Shown: one piece after another, positions 43,362-52,446 of the stretch
Position numbering within the stretch: position 1 is the first letter of the stretch
Layout of the letters: the number at the start of each line of letters is the position of its first letter
From: CAZGVW01 sp964529265
GTDB taxonomy: Bacteria > Planctomycetota > Phycisphaerae > Phycisphaerales > UBA1924
Assembly: GCA_964529265.1 (NCBI GenBank)
Contig: CAZGVW010000120.1
Coordinates: 19,647 to 83,646, forward strand
Direction of reading: 5' to 3'
Length of the DNA: 64,000 nt
Program-made: the position numbers and the translations under genes
The notes under the pieces: model-generated
Database searches by the model: none
What the model saw: the letters and a program-made list of their open reading frames with translations, nothing else
Told to the model about the DNA's origin: nothing

Positions 43362-45803
43362 ATGTCAGAGAAGCCCGAAGCCAGAACGTTCCGCAGCGGC
43401 GAGTGGAAGGGGCCCCGCGCGCCGAGCACGCGGCGCGATCTCGTGCGCCTGAAGACCGCGCGGGCGCGGGGCCCGTGGTGGGAGGCGGTGCGGCGGCCGG
43501 ATCTGGCGCGGATGCTGCTCACGGGGATCGGCTTTGCGCTGATCGCGGGCGCGATGATCGCGTGGACGCGCGAGCAGCCGAACTTCGCGCAGGGCCGGGT
43601 GGCGCGCGAGACGCGGCTGGTGCGGATCGATTTCGACGTGATCGACAACAACCAGACGGAGCGGCAGCGCGACCTCGAGCGGGCGCGGGCGCCGCGGGTC
43701 TACGTCGCCGATCGCGCCGTGTTCGAGGAGGTGCAGCGGACGCTGCTGGGCCTGCCGACCTCGCTGGCGGACGCCGCGACGGTGGACCAGGTGGCGCTCG
43801 AGATTGTGCAGGCGTTCGGGCTGACGCAGCCGCGGCTGGACGCCGTGCGGCGGCACGTGGTGGACGGCGCGCCGGACCAGGCGTGGCAGGCGAAGGTGGC
43901 GGCGCTGCTCGATCAGTTGCGCGAGACGCCGCTGGTGGATGCCCAGACGTATCAGATCGAGCACACGCAGGCGAATGATCTTGTGGAGTTGCGCAGCATC
44001 GCCGGGCCCGCGGCGGGAATCGCGCCGGGGCCGACGCCGGGCGCGCCCGGAGGCGCGGGCTCGGGTCTGGGCGTCGGAAGCGAGCCGCGGCGCGTGCCGG
44101 ATGATCGGATCGTGAACATCGAAATCCGCGAGCGGGCGGAGCCGGAGGTCCGGCGGTGCGTGCGGCTGGCGGGGTTCACGGAGCCGCTGGCGAGCATGAT
44201 CGTCGAGCGGCTGATGAAGACGCCGCGGGCGACGTATGTGTTCGACGAAGCCGCGACCGAGGTGAACCGCGACCGGGCCGCGGCGGCGACGCCGCCGGTG
44301 GCGGTGCGGCAGCCGGCGGGTGAAAAGATCGTCGAGAAGGGCAGGCCGATCGACGAGGAGACGCACGTGCGATTGCTGGATGAGCACCGCGCCTTCATGG
44401 CGAAGACGCCCGCGCTGGCGCTGTGGGCGCCGCGGGCGGGATCGTTCGCGTTTGCCTCGCTGCTGACGGTTGCGGGGGCGGTCTACATCGCGCTCTTCAG
44501 CCCGCGCATCCGGCGGAGCGCGGGGCGGGTTTTCGGTGTGGCGGTGCTCATGCTGCTCGGGCTGGCCGCGGCGGCGATCGGCTCCGCCGCGAACCCATCG
44601 CTGATGCCGCTGCTCTCGGTGACGCTGGTCACGCAGGTGGCGGTGGCGCTGGCGATCGCCTACGACCAGCGGACGGCGCTGGCGTTTTCGGCGCTGCTGA
44701 CGGCGCTGGTCGCGGCGGCGCTGGGGGCTTCGCTGGGGACGATCTCGGTCGCGATGGCGGGCGCCGCGGCGGCGGTGTGGAGGCTGAAGGAGATCCGGCA
44801 TCGAAACTCGATCATTTACGCGGGCCTGGTGGCGGGCGCGGCGATGGCGATCACGCGGCTCGCGGTGACGCCGCTCGACATGCCGGTGACGGAGGCGGTG
44901 TGGCGGCAGGCGATCTTCGACGCGATGTGGGCGGCGCTGGGCGGCGTGCTGGTGGGATTCATCACGCTGGGCATTCTCCCGACGCTGGAGCGCACGTTCG
45001 ACATGCTCACGGGCATGACGCTGATCGAGCTGCGCGACCCGAAGCAGCCGCTGCTGCGCGAACTTCAGCAGCGGGCGCCGGGCACGTATCAGCATTCATT
45101 CACGGTGGCGACGCTTGCGGAGAACGCGGCGGAGGCGATCGGCGCCGATGGGCTGCATCTCTACGTGGGCGCGCTGTACCACGACATCGGCAAGATGAAC
45201 AAGCCCGACTATTTCGTGGAGAACCAGTCGGGCCCGTTCAGCCGGCACGCGAAACTGAGCCCAGCGATGTCGCTGCTCGTGATCGTGGGGCACGTGAAGG
45301 ACGGTGTGGAGTTGGCGCGCGAGTACGGGCTGCCGCGGTCGCTGCACCACTATGTGGAATCGCATCACGGGACGACGCTGGTGGAGTATTTCTATCACGC
45401 GGCGCAGCAGAAGGCGGAGACGGAAGCCGCGGAGGGGCCGAAGGAGATCGAGTATCGGTATCCGGGCCCGAAGCCGAGGACGCGCGAGGCGGCGATCCTG
45501 ATGATCTGCGACGCGGTGGAGAGCGCGACGCGGGCGATGTCCGACCCGACGCCGAGCCGAATCGAGACGCTGGTGCACGAACTGGCGATGCGGCGGCTGA
45601 TGGACGGGCAGTTCGATGATTCCGAACTGACGCTGCGCGAGCTGCACATCGTGGAGGCGTCGCTGGTGAAGACGCTGTGCTCGATCTACCACGGGCGCAT
45701 CGCGTACCCGACGGGCGGGGCGGGCGGCCGGGACGAGCATCGTCCGCCGACGGCGCCGATCGCCACGGGGGCGGGGGCGCCTGCGGCTGAGAAGACGGCG
45801 TGA
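43362..45803 (+). CDS. pgpH: 7TM-HD phosphohydrolase, PgpH type (c-di-AMP)
   Basis: 813 aa. N-terminal helix, a large extracytoplasmic 7TMR-HDED region (to about 360), seven membrane helices, and a cytoplasmic HD domain with TYQHSFTVATLAENAAE, GALYHDIGKM (metal HD) and FSRHAKLSP. PgpH enzymes hydrolyse cyclic di-AMP to pApA. A Gly/Pro-rich insertion interrupts the extracytoplasmic region (about 222-245). No c-di-AMP cyclase gene is in the window. Confidence 0.92.
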   Translation: MSEKPEARTFRSGEWKGPRAPSTRRDLVRLKTARARGPWWEAVRRPDLARMLLTGIGFALIAGAMIAWTREQPNFAQGRVARETRLVRIDFDVIDNNQTERQRDLERARAPRVYVADRAVFEEVQRTLLGLPTSLADAATVDQVALEIVQAFGLTQPRLDAVRRHVVDGAPDQAWQAKVAALLDQLRETPLVDAQTYQIEHTQANDLVELRSIAGPAAGIAPGPTPGAPGGAGSGLGVGSEPRRVPDDRIVNIEIRERAEPEVRRCVRLAGFTEPLASMIVERLMKTPRATYVFDEAATEVNRDRAAAATPPVAVRQPAGEKIVEKGRPIDEETHVRLLDEHRAFMAKTPALALWAPRAGSFAFASLLTVAGAVYIALFSPRIRRSAGRVFGVAVLMLLGLAAAAIGSAANPSLMPLLSVTLVTQVAVALAIAYDQRTALAFSALLTALVAAALGASLGTISVAMAGAAAAVWRLKEIRHRNSIIYAGLVAGAAMAITRLAVTPLDMPVTEAVWRQAIFDAMWAALGGVLVGFITLGILPTLERTFDMLTGMTLIELRDPKQPLLRELQQRAPGTYQHSFTVATLAENAAEAIGADGLHLYVGALYHDIGKMNKPDYFVENQSGPFSRHAKLSPAMSLLVIVGHVKDGVELAREYGLPRSLHHYVESHHGTTLVEYFYHAAQQKAETEAAEGPKEIEYRYPGPKPRTREAAILMICDAVESATRAMSDPTPSRIETLVHELAMRRLMDGQFDDSELTLRELHIVEASLVKTLCSIYHGRIAYPTGGAGGRDEHRPPTAPIATGAGAPAAEKTA

Positions 45804-45852
45804 TGCGATGATGGATCGCGGCGGCGCGGGCGCGGTGAGGCGCCGAGGCGTG

Positions 45853-46368
45853 TCACGTCCACAGGCCGTTGTCTGATTCGTGCTCGAGCAGGGCGCGCTT
45901 GCGATCGAGGCCGCCGGCGTAGCCGGTGAGCGAGCCATCCGACCCGATGACGCGGTGGCAGGGGATGATGACGCCGATGGGATTGGCGCCGATGGCCTGC
46001 GCGACGGCGCGCACGGCGGACGGGCGGCCGATGCGCTGCGCGATGCGGGCGTAGGTGGTGGTCTCGCCGCAGGGGATCTCGAGGAGGGCGCGCCAGACGC
46101 TCTGCTGGAAGTCGGTTCCCGTGGGGGCGAGGGGCAGAACGAAGTCGCGGCGCTTGTGCGCGAAGTACGCGCTGATCTGTGATCGAACGCGCTGCATGGG
46201 GCCTGAGAGGCGAGGCGAATGGTCGGCGCCGCGCCGGGTGCGACCGTCGGCGAACTCGAGCGATTCGAGGCCGTTCGGGCCGAGCGTGGCGCGGAGCGGG
46301 CCGATGGGGGAATCGAAGAGGGCGGTTTCCGTCGTCGCCGCGGGTTCGGATTTGAGCATCGTGGGCAT
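45853..46368 (-). CDS. ogt: Methylated-DNA-protein-cysteine methyltransferase
   Basis: 171 aa. Active-site PCHRV with Cys137, preceded by the helix-turn-helix segment ETTTYARIAQRIGRPSAVRAVAQAIGANP. Removes methyl groups from O6-methylguanine by irreversible transfer to its cysteine. The N-terminal domain is short, as in Ogt. Divergent from the next gene. Confidence 0.94.
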   Translation of the reverse strand: MPTMLKSEPAATTETALFDSPIGPLRATLGPNGLESLEFADGRTRRGADHSPRLSGPMQRVRSQISAYFAHKRRDFVLPLAPTGTDFQQSVWRALLEIPCGETTTYARIAQRIGRPSAVRAVAQAIGANPIGVIIPCHRVIGSDGSLTGYAGGLDRKRALLEHESDNGLWT

Positions 46369-46445
46369 GGTGCAAGGCTACCATGACGGGCAGCGCCGGC
46401 GGACCTCGCCGGGCGCAGCGCGAACACGAAAGGAGCGCAACCGCC

Positions 46446-46997
46446 ATGGCCGCAACGCCTTCCACGATGCTGCCGCTGGGGACGAAGATGCCGTCGTTCC
46501 GCCTGCCGGAGCCGGCGACGGATCGCCAGGTGTCGTCGGCGGATCTGAAGGGGCCGGTGGTGGTCGTGGCGTTCATCTGCAACCACTGCCCGTTCGTGAA
46601 GCACATCCGGCCGCAGTTGGCGGAGTTCGGGCGGTGGGCGAAGCAGCGCGGGGCGGACGTCGTCGCGATCAGTTCGAACGACGTCGAGAACTACCCCGAC
46701 GACAGCCCGGAGAAGATGGCGGAAGAGGTCGAGCGCGCGGGGTACGTGTTCCCGTACCTGTTCGATGATTCGCAGGACGTGGCGCGGGCGTTCCAGGCGG
46801 CGTGCACACCGGACTTTTTCGTGTTCGATGAGGACCGGCGGCTGGTGTATCGCGGGCAGTTCGATGACAGCCGACCTTCGAGCGGCTCGGCGGTGACGGG
46901 GAAGGATCTGCGGGCCGCGGTGGAGGCGGCGCTGGCGGGCAAGCCTGTTGCGGCGGAGCAGAAGCCGAGCATCGGGTGCAACATCAAGTGGAAGTGA
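46446..46997 (+). CDS. Thioredoxin-family protein (peroxiredoxin-like)
   Basis: 183 aa from ATG 46446 with AAGGAG upstream. The active site is ICNHCPFVKH (CxxC), in place of the CGPC of thioredoxins, and the protein ends IGCNIKWK with a conserved Cys. This is the AhpC/TSA-like subgroup of thioredoxin-fold proteins found widely in environmental bacteria; the substrate is unknown. No signal peptide. Confidence 0.88.
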   Translation: MAATPSTMLPLGTKMPSFRLPEPATDRQVSSADLKGPVVVVAFICNHCPFVKHIRPQLAEFGRWAKQRGADVVAISSNDVENYPDDSPEKMAEEVERAGYVFPYLFDDSQDVARAFQAACTPDFFVFDEDRRLVYRGQFDDSRPSSGSAVTGKDLRAAVEAALAGKPVAAEQKPSIGCNIKWK

Positions 46998-47030
46998 GGC
47001 GCGGCGGCGGCCGTGCGCCATCGCGCGGCG

Positions 47031-48176
47031 TCACGCCGGCGCGAGCGTGATGCGCTCGAACGTGAGACCGGGGCCGAAGGCGAGGAGCGTCGCGGGGAGC
47101 GGGGCGCCGCGGCGGAGGGCTTCATCGAGCGCGAAAAGGACGGTTCCGGAGGACATATTGCCGAATCGGCGCAGGGTCTGGCGCGAGGGCTCGAGGCCGG
47201 GGGCTTCGAGCGGGCCAAGGGCCGATTCGACGGCGTCGAGCACGCCGGGGCCGCCGGGGTGAACGATGAGGGAGCGAGGCGCGGACTCGCCTTCGGGCGC
47301 GACGAATGATCGCACGCTGGATTCGATGGCGCCGGGCACGCGACGGGAGAGCGTCATGGCGAAACCCGCGTCGGTGATGCGCCAGGACATCCAGTCGGCG
47401 CCGTCGGGCAGGAGGAGGGAGCGGGCGGCGGTGATCGCGCCGAGGGGGACTACTGCGCCGCTTGGGGCGAGGCACTGCTCGTTCGCCGGGGCTGCAGCGC
47501 TGGCGACGACCGCCGCGGCGGCGCCATCGGCGAAGAGGGCTGACGCCACCTGGTTCTCGATGTCCGCGCTCGCGCGCATGTGCAGCGAGCAGAGTTCGAT
47601 GCAGACGACGAGGGCAATGGCGTCCGGATCGGCGGCGCACGCAGCCGCGGCGGCGCGGAGGCCGGAAATCCCGCCGAAGCAGCCCATGAAGCCGATTATG
47701 AGGCGGCGCACGTTGCGGCGGAGCCCGAGCCGTTGGATCAGGGCCGCGTCCACGCCCGGGGCGGAGAAGCCCGTACAGGAGACGACGATGAGGTCGGTGA
47801 TGCGTTGCGGGTTGATTCCGGAGCGCTCGATGGCTTGGGCGGCGGCCTCCGCGGCGAGCGGGGGCGCGAGGCGCTCGTACGCCTGCATGCGCTGCTGCGT
47901 TGAGAGGTGAACCACGTCCCGCGGGGGCGCAACGGCGTGGCGGAAGTCGATCTCCGAGCCGCGGACGATGCGCCGCCAGCGCTCGAGGGCGGCGCCGCGC
48001 AGATTCCAAATGTCCGCCATCTCGTCCATCACGCGCGCCTGCTCCCAGCGGAGCGGGGGCGTCGCGAGGCCGATGGAGCGCAGGAGCGGCGGCGCGGGGC
48101 GATGCGGCGCGCGGCGCCCAGCGGGTGTGGTTCGCGGCTCGGCCGGAGGCGCGTCGACAGGCGGCGCGGCGCTCAC
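47031..48176 (-). CDS. Type III polyketide synthase
   Basis: 381 aa from a GTG that overlaps the stop of the reductase gene (GTGA). Catalytic triad of the chalcone synthase superfamily: Cys166 (GFMGCFGG), His306 (IVHPGGPG) and Asn340 (RFGNMSSG). Makes alkylpyrones, alkylresorcinols or similar from fatty acyl-CoA and malonyl-CoA; the starter is not predictable. Coupled to an FAD reductase, but a methyltransferase commonly found in such clusters is absent within the window. Confidence 0.93.
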   Translation of the reverse strand: MSAAPPVDAPPAEPRTTPAGRRAPHRPAPPLLRSIGLATPPLRWEQARVMDEMADIWNLRGAALERWRRIVRGSEIDFRHAVAPPRDVVHLSTQQRMQAYERLAPPLAAEAAAQAIERSGINPQRITDLIVVSCTGFSAPGVDAALIQRLGLRRNVRRLIIGFMGCFGGISGLRAAAAACAADPDAIALVVCIELCSLHMRASADIENQVASALFADGAAAAVVASAAAPANEQCLAPSGAVVPLGAITAARSLLLPDGADWMSWRITDAGFAMTLSRRVPGAIESSVRSFVAPEGESAPRSLIVHPGGPGVLDAVESALGPLEAPGLEPSRQTLRRFGNMSSGTVLFALDEALRRGAPLPATLLAFGPGLTFERITLAPA

Positions 48177-49348
48177 GCGGCCACCGCCCGTCGCGCCACG
48201 GCGCCCGCGATCCCGGCGGATCTCAGCGCCACTTCCGCGGCGGCCTCCACGGCCCACGGCCGCTCCAGAGCCGCGGCGACGATGCGGCACAGGCGCTGCC
48301 TGCGGCCGATGCGCCGCCGCCAGAGGCGCTCGTACATGCTTGCGCGCTGCGCGGTCCACAAGCCCGGTGACGAGCACGCGATTGCGGCTTCCAACAAGGC
48401 CGCGGATTCGAGGGCCCACGCCATGCCCTCGCCCGTGAAGGGCTCGTGGTATCCCGCGGCGTCGCCGACGAGGGCGACGCCAGGCCCCGCGACGCGGCTG
48501 GAGGCGAAGGGCATGGGTCCGGCCGCGGCGAAGTGAGTGATGTCGGCTCGCGTGAGGCCGCGGCTTGCTCCGATGGCGCGGCGCAGCGATTCGTGCTCGG
48601 CGCACACGCGTTCAAGGAAAGCGAATGGATCGCCGGCGCGGCGGCAGACGCGACCGGGGCCGGATTCCACCAGTCCGCCGCAGTGAAGCGTGTCGCCACG
48701 GCGCACGACGCCCAGGTAGCCGCCGCGCACGATGAACATCTCGATGGCGTGCGGCGCGATGGCTGCGCGTTCGCCCGCGGCGACATCGAACGAGAACCCA
48801 TACTTGCGGCCGGGGCGCGCGGCGGGCGGCAGGCCCATGGCCCGCGCCGTGGCGCTGTTCAGGCCATCCGCGCCGATCACCAGTCCCGTCGAAAGCGCCA
48901 TGTCTCCGCGCGCGCAGCGCACGCGCACGACCACTTCGCGGCCCTGAGATCCGGCCACCCGCGCGTGCGCTTCGTGCAACACGACAGCGCCCACGGCGGC
49001 GGCCTCGTCTCGAAGCCGCTGGTCGAAGATGCGCCGGTCAACCAGCCGGCCGGCGCAGCGCCCGCCCCGCGAGAAATCGGCCTCCGCCATGCGGCGCCCA
49101 GGGGCGTGCGCGCGGAGCAGCGTCGTTCGTGATCCGGCGAAGTCTCCCGCGGCGTCGAGCGCGCCGATCTCGACAAGCGCCGCCTCCGCGCGCGGCGCAA
49201 GGCACTCGCCGCACGCCTTGAGACGGTTGCGCGCGCCCCGCTCGATGAGCAGCGTCCGCCACCCGCGGCGGGCGAGGCGCAAAGCCGCGGTGGCCCCCGC
49301 GGGGCCCCCGCCGACCACGATCGCATCGAAATGGTCCGCGGTCTTCAT
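48173..49348 (-). CDS. FAD-dependent oxidoreductase, geranylgeranyl reductase family
   Basis: 391 aa from ATG 49348. FAD-binding VVGGGPAGATAALRLARRG at 10-28, a CGE motif (KACGECLAPRA) and the second FAD motif GDAAGYHEPFTGEGM. Family members reduce or hydroxylate lipid and polyketide products. Its 4-nt overlap with the type III PKS gene makes a tailoring role on the PKS product likely. Confidence 0.88.
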   Translation of the reverse strand: MKTADHFDAIVVGGGPAGATAALRLARRGWRTLLIERGARNRLKACGECLAPRAEAALVEIGALDAAGDFAGSRTTLLRAHAPGRRMAEADFSRGGRCAGRLVDRRIFDQRLRDEAAAVGAVVLHEAHARVAGSQGREVVVRVRCARGDMALSTGLVIGADGLNSATARAMGLPPAARPGRKYGFSFDVAAGERAAIAPHAIEMFIVRGGYLGVVRRGDTLHCGGLVESGPGRVCRRAGDPFAFLERVCAEHESLRRAIGASRGLTRADITHFAAAGPMPFASSRVAGPGVALVGDAAGYHEPFTGEGMAWALESAALLEAAIACSSPGLWTAQRASMYERLWRRRIGRRQRLCRIVAAALERPWAVEAAAEVALRSAGIAGAVARRAVAA

Positions 49349-49445
49349 GCGCCGTTCATCAGGCCAATGTGCCCGGCTCACGATTCGATTGCGGCGCCTG
49401 TGCGCTCGCGGCAATTCCGGGGCTGGGGCAAGAGCCGCTCCGGCA

Positions 49446-51059
49446 TCAGGATATCGCGAGAATCAGCACCGTCACAATCGCGGCGTTGTGCATCGCGTGG
49501 GCCACCATGCAGCCGATGATCGAGCCCCGCCACTCGCGGATGAGCGAGAACACCAGCGCAAGCCCCATGAGCGCCGGCACGGCGACCCACCCCTGCGGGT
49601 GGATGATCGCGAACACAAAGCCGACGATGAGCCCCGCCACGATGGCGCTCAGCCGCGCCCGCAGGTGATGGTAGAACGCGCCGCGGAAGAGTGTTTCCTC
49701 CGTGAACGGCGCCCACACCGCAGCCAGCAGGTACAGCGAGATCGTGTTCCACACGCCGCCGCCGGCCACTTCGTCGATGATCGGGTGCGACGTGGGCGGC
49801 GCATCCCCGCCGGTGATCAAACCCTGCACGACCACCAGCAGGAGCATGAGCAGCACGCCCATGCCGAAGATCGGCAGGCCCGCGATGTACCCGACCACGC
49901 CCGCGCCGATCTCGCGCGCCACGCCCGACCCGCGATGCCAGCCCAGCGCGAACCGCCATGAGTTGAAGTCCGCCCCGCGCGCCAGCGGCCACAGCGCCGC
50001 CAGCGGCAGCAGCCAGATCACGTAGCTCGAAACATCGACCTCGAACGCCATTTGCGCCGCGCCGGCGATGACGTTGATCACGATGAAGCCGATGATGAAG
50101 ATCGCGAACGCCTCCAGGTACACGCTGCCGCCCGGCGCGGGGGGCGCATAACGAGGGCGCAGCCGCCCGTGCGCCACCTGCACGATCGCGACGATCAGCA
50201 GCGCGAGCCCCGCCAGCGCTGCAACCGCGGCCACCGCCACGCCCGCGAGCACCGCCGCGAGCAGGTTCCAGGCCTTGGCGAGAACCCTCTCCCGCAAAGG
50301 GTCGCTCTCCGGCACGCCGTACGAGAGCGCCAGTTCGCCAAACCACCCGTGGCGCTCGATAAGCCCCCGCCGCTGATCTTCGGAGAGCGCCTGCGGGCCA
50401 TCCGAGTAGATCGTCCCCATCGCCTGGGCATCGTCTGCCAGCCACGCCGGCGGCGGGGCGGCCGCCGCGCCTTCATCCTCCGCGGCTTCTTCATCGCCCG
50501 CGGCTTCCAGCGCCTTGTCGAGGCGATTGAGCGCCTCCTCCGCCCCCGAGACTTCGCCCGCGACGATCGCGAGCCGCACGCGCTCTTCCGGCGAGTGCTC
50601 CAAGCCGCGGGCCTGCTCCAGCACCTGCGCGCCGCCGCCGGCCTGCAACTGCTCCACACCGACGGCGTAGCGCCCGAAGAGCAGCGTCATGCCGCCCGGC
50701 GGATTCGGCGCGGCTGGCCCGGCGACATCGGCCTCCGTGTGAAGGCTTGGAACCTCCTCCATCGCGCGAGATTGCAGCGCAATTGTGAAAAGAAGCGTCG
50801 GAATGAGCACCGCCCACGCCAGAATCGCGCCGGTGCGAGTGCCGGGATCACGCAGGAGGCGTCGGCCCAGGCCCATAGAGCCCGCTGCCGGTGCTGCTGC
50901 CGGTTCCGGCGGCGCTCCGAACAGCCGCGGGCCCGCCGGGCGGGCCAGGGGCGCCGGGGGCGCCTCTGAAAGGGCGTATTCCGCGGGGGAGGGAGGCGTC
51001 GCGGGCCGCGGCCGTGGGCCTTCGGAGGAGGGCGGCGGCGGGGGGGTGGGTTGCGCCAT
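49446..51059 (-). CDS. CPBP-family intramembrane protease
   Basis: 537 aa from ATG 51059. Pro/Ala-rich N-terminal 60 residues, a membrane helix near 80-95, a soluble acidic domain of about 160 residues, then a polytopic CPBP/Abi domain with EETLFR near residue 452, FAIIHPQG and HAMHN. These are the metal-ligand motifs of CAAX-type proteases. The soluble domain is an unusual addition. Upstream of the PKS-reductase pair on the same strand, with 97 nt between. Confidence 0.87.
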   Translation of the reverse strand: MAQPTPPPPPSSEGPRPRPATPPSPAEYALSEAPPAPLARPAGPRLFGAPPEPAAAPAAGSMGLGRRLLRDPGTRTGAILAWAVLIPTLLFTIALQSRAMEEVPSLHTEADVAGPAAPNPPGGMTLLFGRYAVGVEQLQAGGGAQVLEQARGLEHSPEERVRLAIVAGEVSGAEEALNRLDKALEAAGDEEAAEDEGAAAAPPPAWLADDAQAMGTIYSDGPQALSEDQRRGLIERHGWFGELALSYGVPESDPLRERVLAKAWNLLAAVLAGVAVAAVAALAGLALLIVAIVQVAHGRLRPRYAPPAPGGSVYLEAFAIFIIGFIVINVIAGAAQMAFEVDVSSYVIWLLPLAALWPLARGADFNSWRFALGWHRGSGVAREIGAGVVGYIAGLPIFGMGVLLMLLLVVVQGLITGGDAPPTSHPIIDEVAGGGVWNTISLYLLAAVWAPFTEETLFRGAFYHHLRARLSAIVAGLIVGFVFAIIHPQGWVAVPALMGLALVFSLIREWRGSIIGCMVAHAMHNAAIVTVLILAIS

Positions 51060-51392
51060 GGACGTATGATCGGCCCGCCGCGGCTGGGGGGCCAACGGGA
51101 GCAGGGATCCCGCCTTGCCGCCTGCCCGTTTGACTCCGCGGCTTGGGGCGGTACCCTGTTCCCCTCGCTCCGGAGGCTGGCCCCGAGATGGGCCGGCGGG
51201 GATCCGGGGCGGCCAACCCGAGTTTCGGCCCGCCGCGGCGAAGTTTCGCGGCGGGCGCAGGTCACCGGAAACGGAAGGCCTGCACCCCGCGGTTCGCCGG
51301 ATTTCACGCGAACAGGCGGGCGAGTGTCGTTGTGTGCCCATGTGTCGCCGGCGCGAGGCCGGTGATTCGCAGAATCGCAAAGAGAACCGCCC
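51060..51392 (+). promoter_or_regulatory. Divergent region and long structured leader of rplM-rpsI
   Basis: TTGACT (51130-51135), 16-bp spacer, TACCCT (51152-51157) form a promoter candidate; the transcript would have a leader of about 230 nt. Within it, 51228-51237 and 51247-51256 are perfect complements (GCCCGCCGCG / CGCGGCGGGC) with a 9-nt loop. No other gene is supported in this gap. Confidence 0.5.
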
Positions 51393-51830
51393 ATGCGACA
51401 GACCTATTTCGCGAAGAACGGCGAGGTGACCAAGGCGTGGCATCACGTGGATGCGGAGGGGAAAGTCCTCGGCCGCCTCGCGTCGGATGTCGCCCTGATC
51501 CTCATGGGCAAGCACCGCCCGGAGTACACGCCGCACGTCGATACCGGCGATTTCGTGGTGATCACGAACGCCGAAAAGGTGCTCATGACCGGCGGCAAGG
51601 CGGCCAAGCGGCACAAGACGCGGTATTCGGGCTACCCCGGAGGGCTGCGGATCGAGTCCTACGCGAGCCTGCTCAAGCGCAAGCCTGAGTTCGTGGTCGA
51701 GGACGCCGTGCGCCGCATGCTCCCCAAGAACCCGCTCGGCCGGAAGATGCTGAGCAAGTTGAAGGTCTACAAGGGCCCGAACCACCCGCACCAGGCGCAG
51801 CAGCCCGCGACGCTGCAGGTTGAGGCCTGA
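51393..51830 (+). CDS. rplM: 50S ribosomal protein L13
   Basis: 145 aa, normal length. Family signatures WHHVDAEGKVLGRLAS, GKHRPEYTPHVDTGDFVVITNAEKV and AVRRMLPKNPLGR. Followed after 59 nt by rpsI, the usual pair. Confidence 0.97.
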   Translation: MRQTYFAKNGEVTKAWHHVDAEGKVLGRLASDVALILMGKHRPEYTPHVDTGDFVVITNAEKVLMTGGKAAKRHKTRYSGYPGGLRIESYASLLKRKPEFVVEDAVRRMLPKNPLGRKMLSKLKVYKGPNHPHQAQQPATLQVEA

Positions 51831-51889
51831 TTCGCACGCGTTTGAACAGCAACCGGATCCAACGCATCGATTTCGACACGAACCGGAAC

Positions 51890-52429
51890 ATGAACATGGC
51901 TGAGCAGATGGAAACGATCGCCACCCCCCACTCCCACGCGACTGAGCGCCCGGGCGACGCCTTCATGAGCGCGGCGGCTCAGGCGCAGCGCGCCGCGCAC
52001 CTCTCGCGCACCGGCCGGCCGAACGCCCAGGGCTGGTGGAGCGGCACGGGCCGGCGCAAGACGGCGGTGGCCCGCGTGCGCATCAAGCCCGGGTCGGGCA
52101 AGTTCATGATCCGCAAGACCGGCACGAAGCAGGTCGAGGTGAACACGTACTTCTGTGAGGAGCGCGACCGCAACGACGCGGTGGCGCCGCTTAAGATCAC
52201 CAACACGCTCGGCAAGATGGATGTGGTCGTCCGCGTGGATGGCGGAGGCTTCATGGGCCAGGCCGGCGCCGTGAAACTGGGTCTCGCTCGCGCCCTCAAG
52301 AACTACGACTCCAGCCTTGAGCGAGCGCTTCGCGACGCGGGCTACCTGACGCGCGACGCCCGCGAGGTGGAGCGCAAGAAGTATGGCCAGGCCGGCGCCC
52401 GAAGGCGGTTCCAGTTCTCGAAGCGTTGA
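51890..52429 (+). CDS. rpsI: 30S ribosomal protein S9 with N-terminal extension
   Basis: 179 aa from ATG 51890 (ATG 51896 equally possible). The S9 core begins GWWSGTGRRKTAVARVR near residue 51 and ends in RRRFQFSKR, with the Arg-tipped tail that reaches the P-site tRNA. The leading 50 residues are polar, Ala/His/Thr-rich and not part of the usual 130-residue protein. Confidence 0.95.
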   Translation: MNMAEQMETIATPHSHATERPGDAFMSAAAQAQRAAHLSRTGRPNAQGWWSGTGRRKTAVARVRIKPGSGKFMIRKTGTKQVEVNTYFCEERDRNDAVAPLKITNTLGKMDVVVRVDGGGFMGQAGAVKLGLARALKNYDSSLERALRDAGYLTRDAREVERKKYGQAGARRRFQFSKR

Positions 52430-52446
52430 GCCTAGACTTCCTGAGC

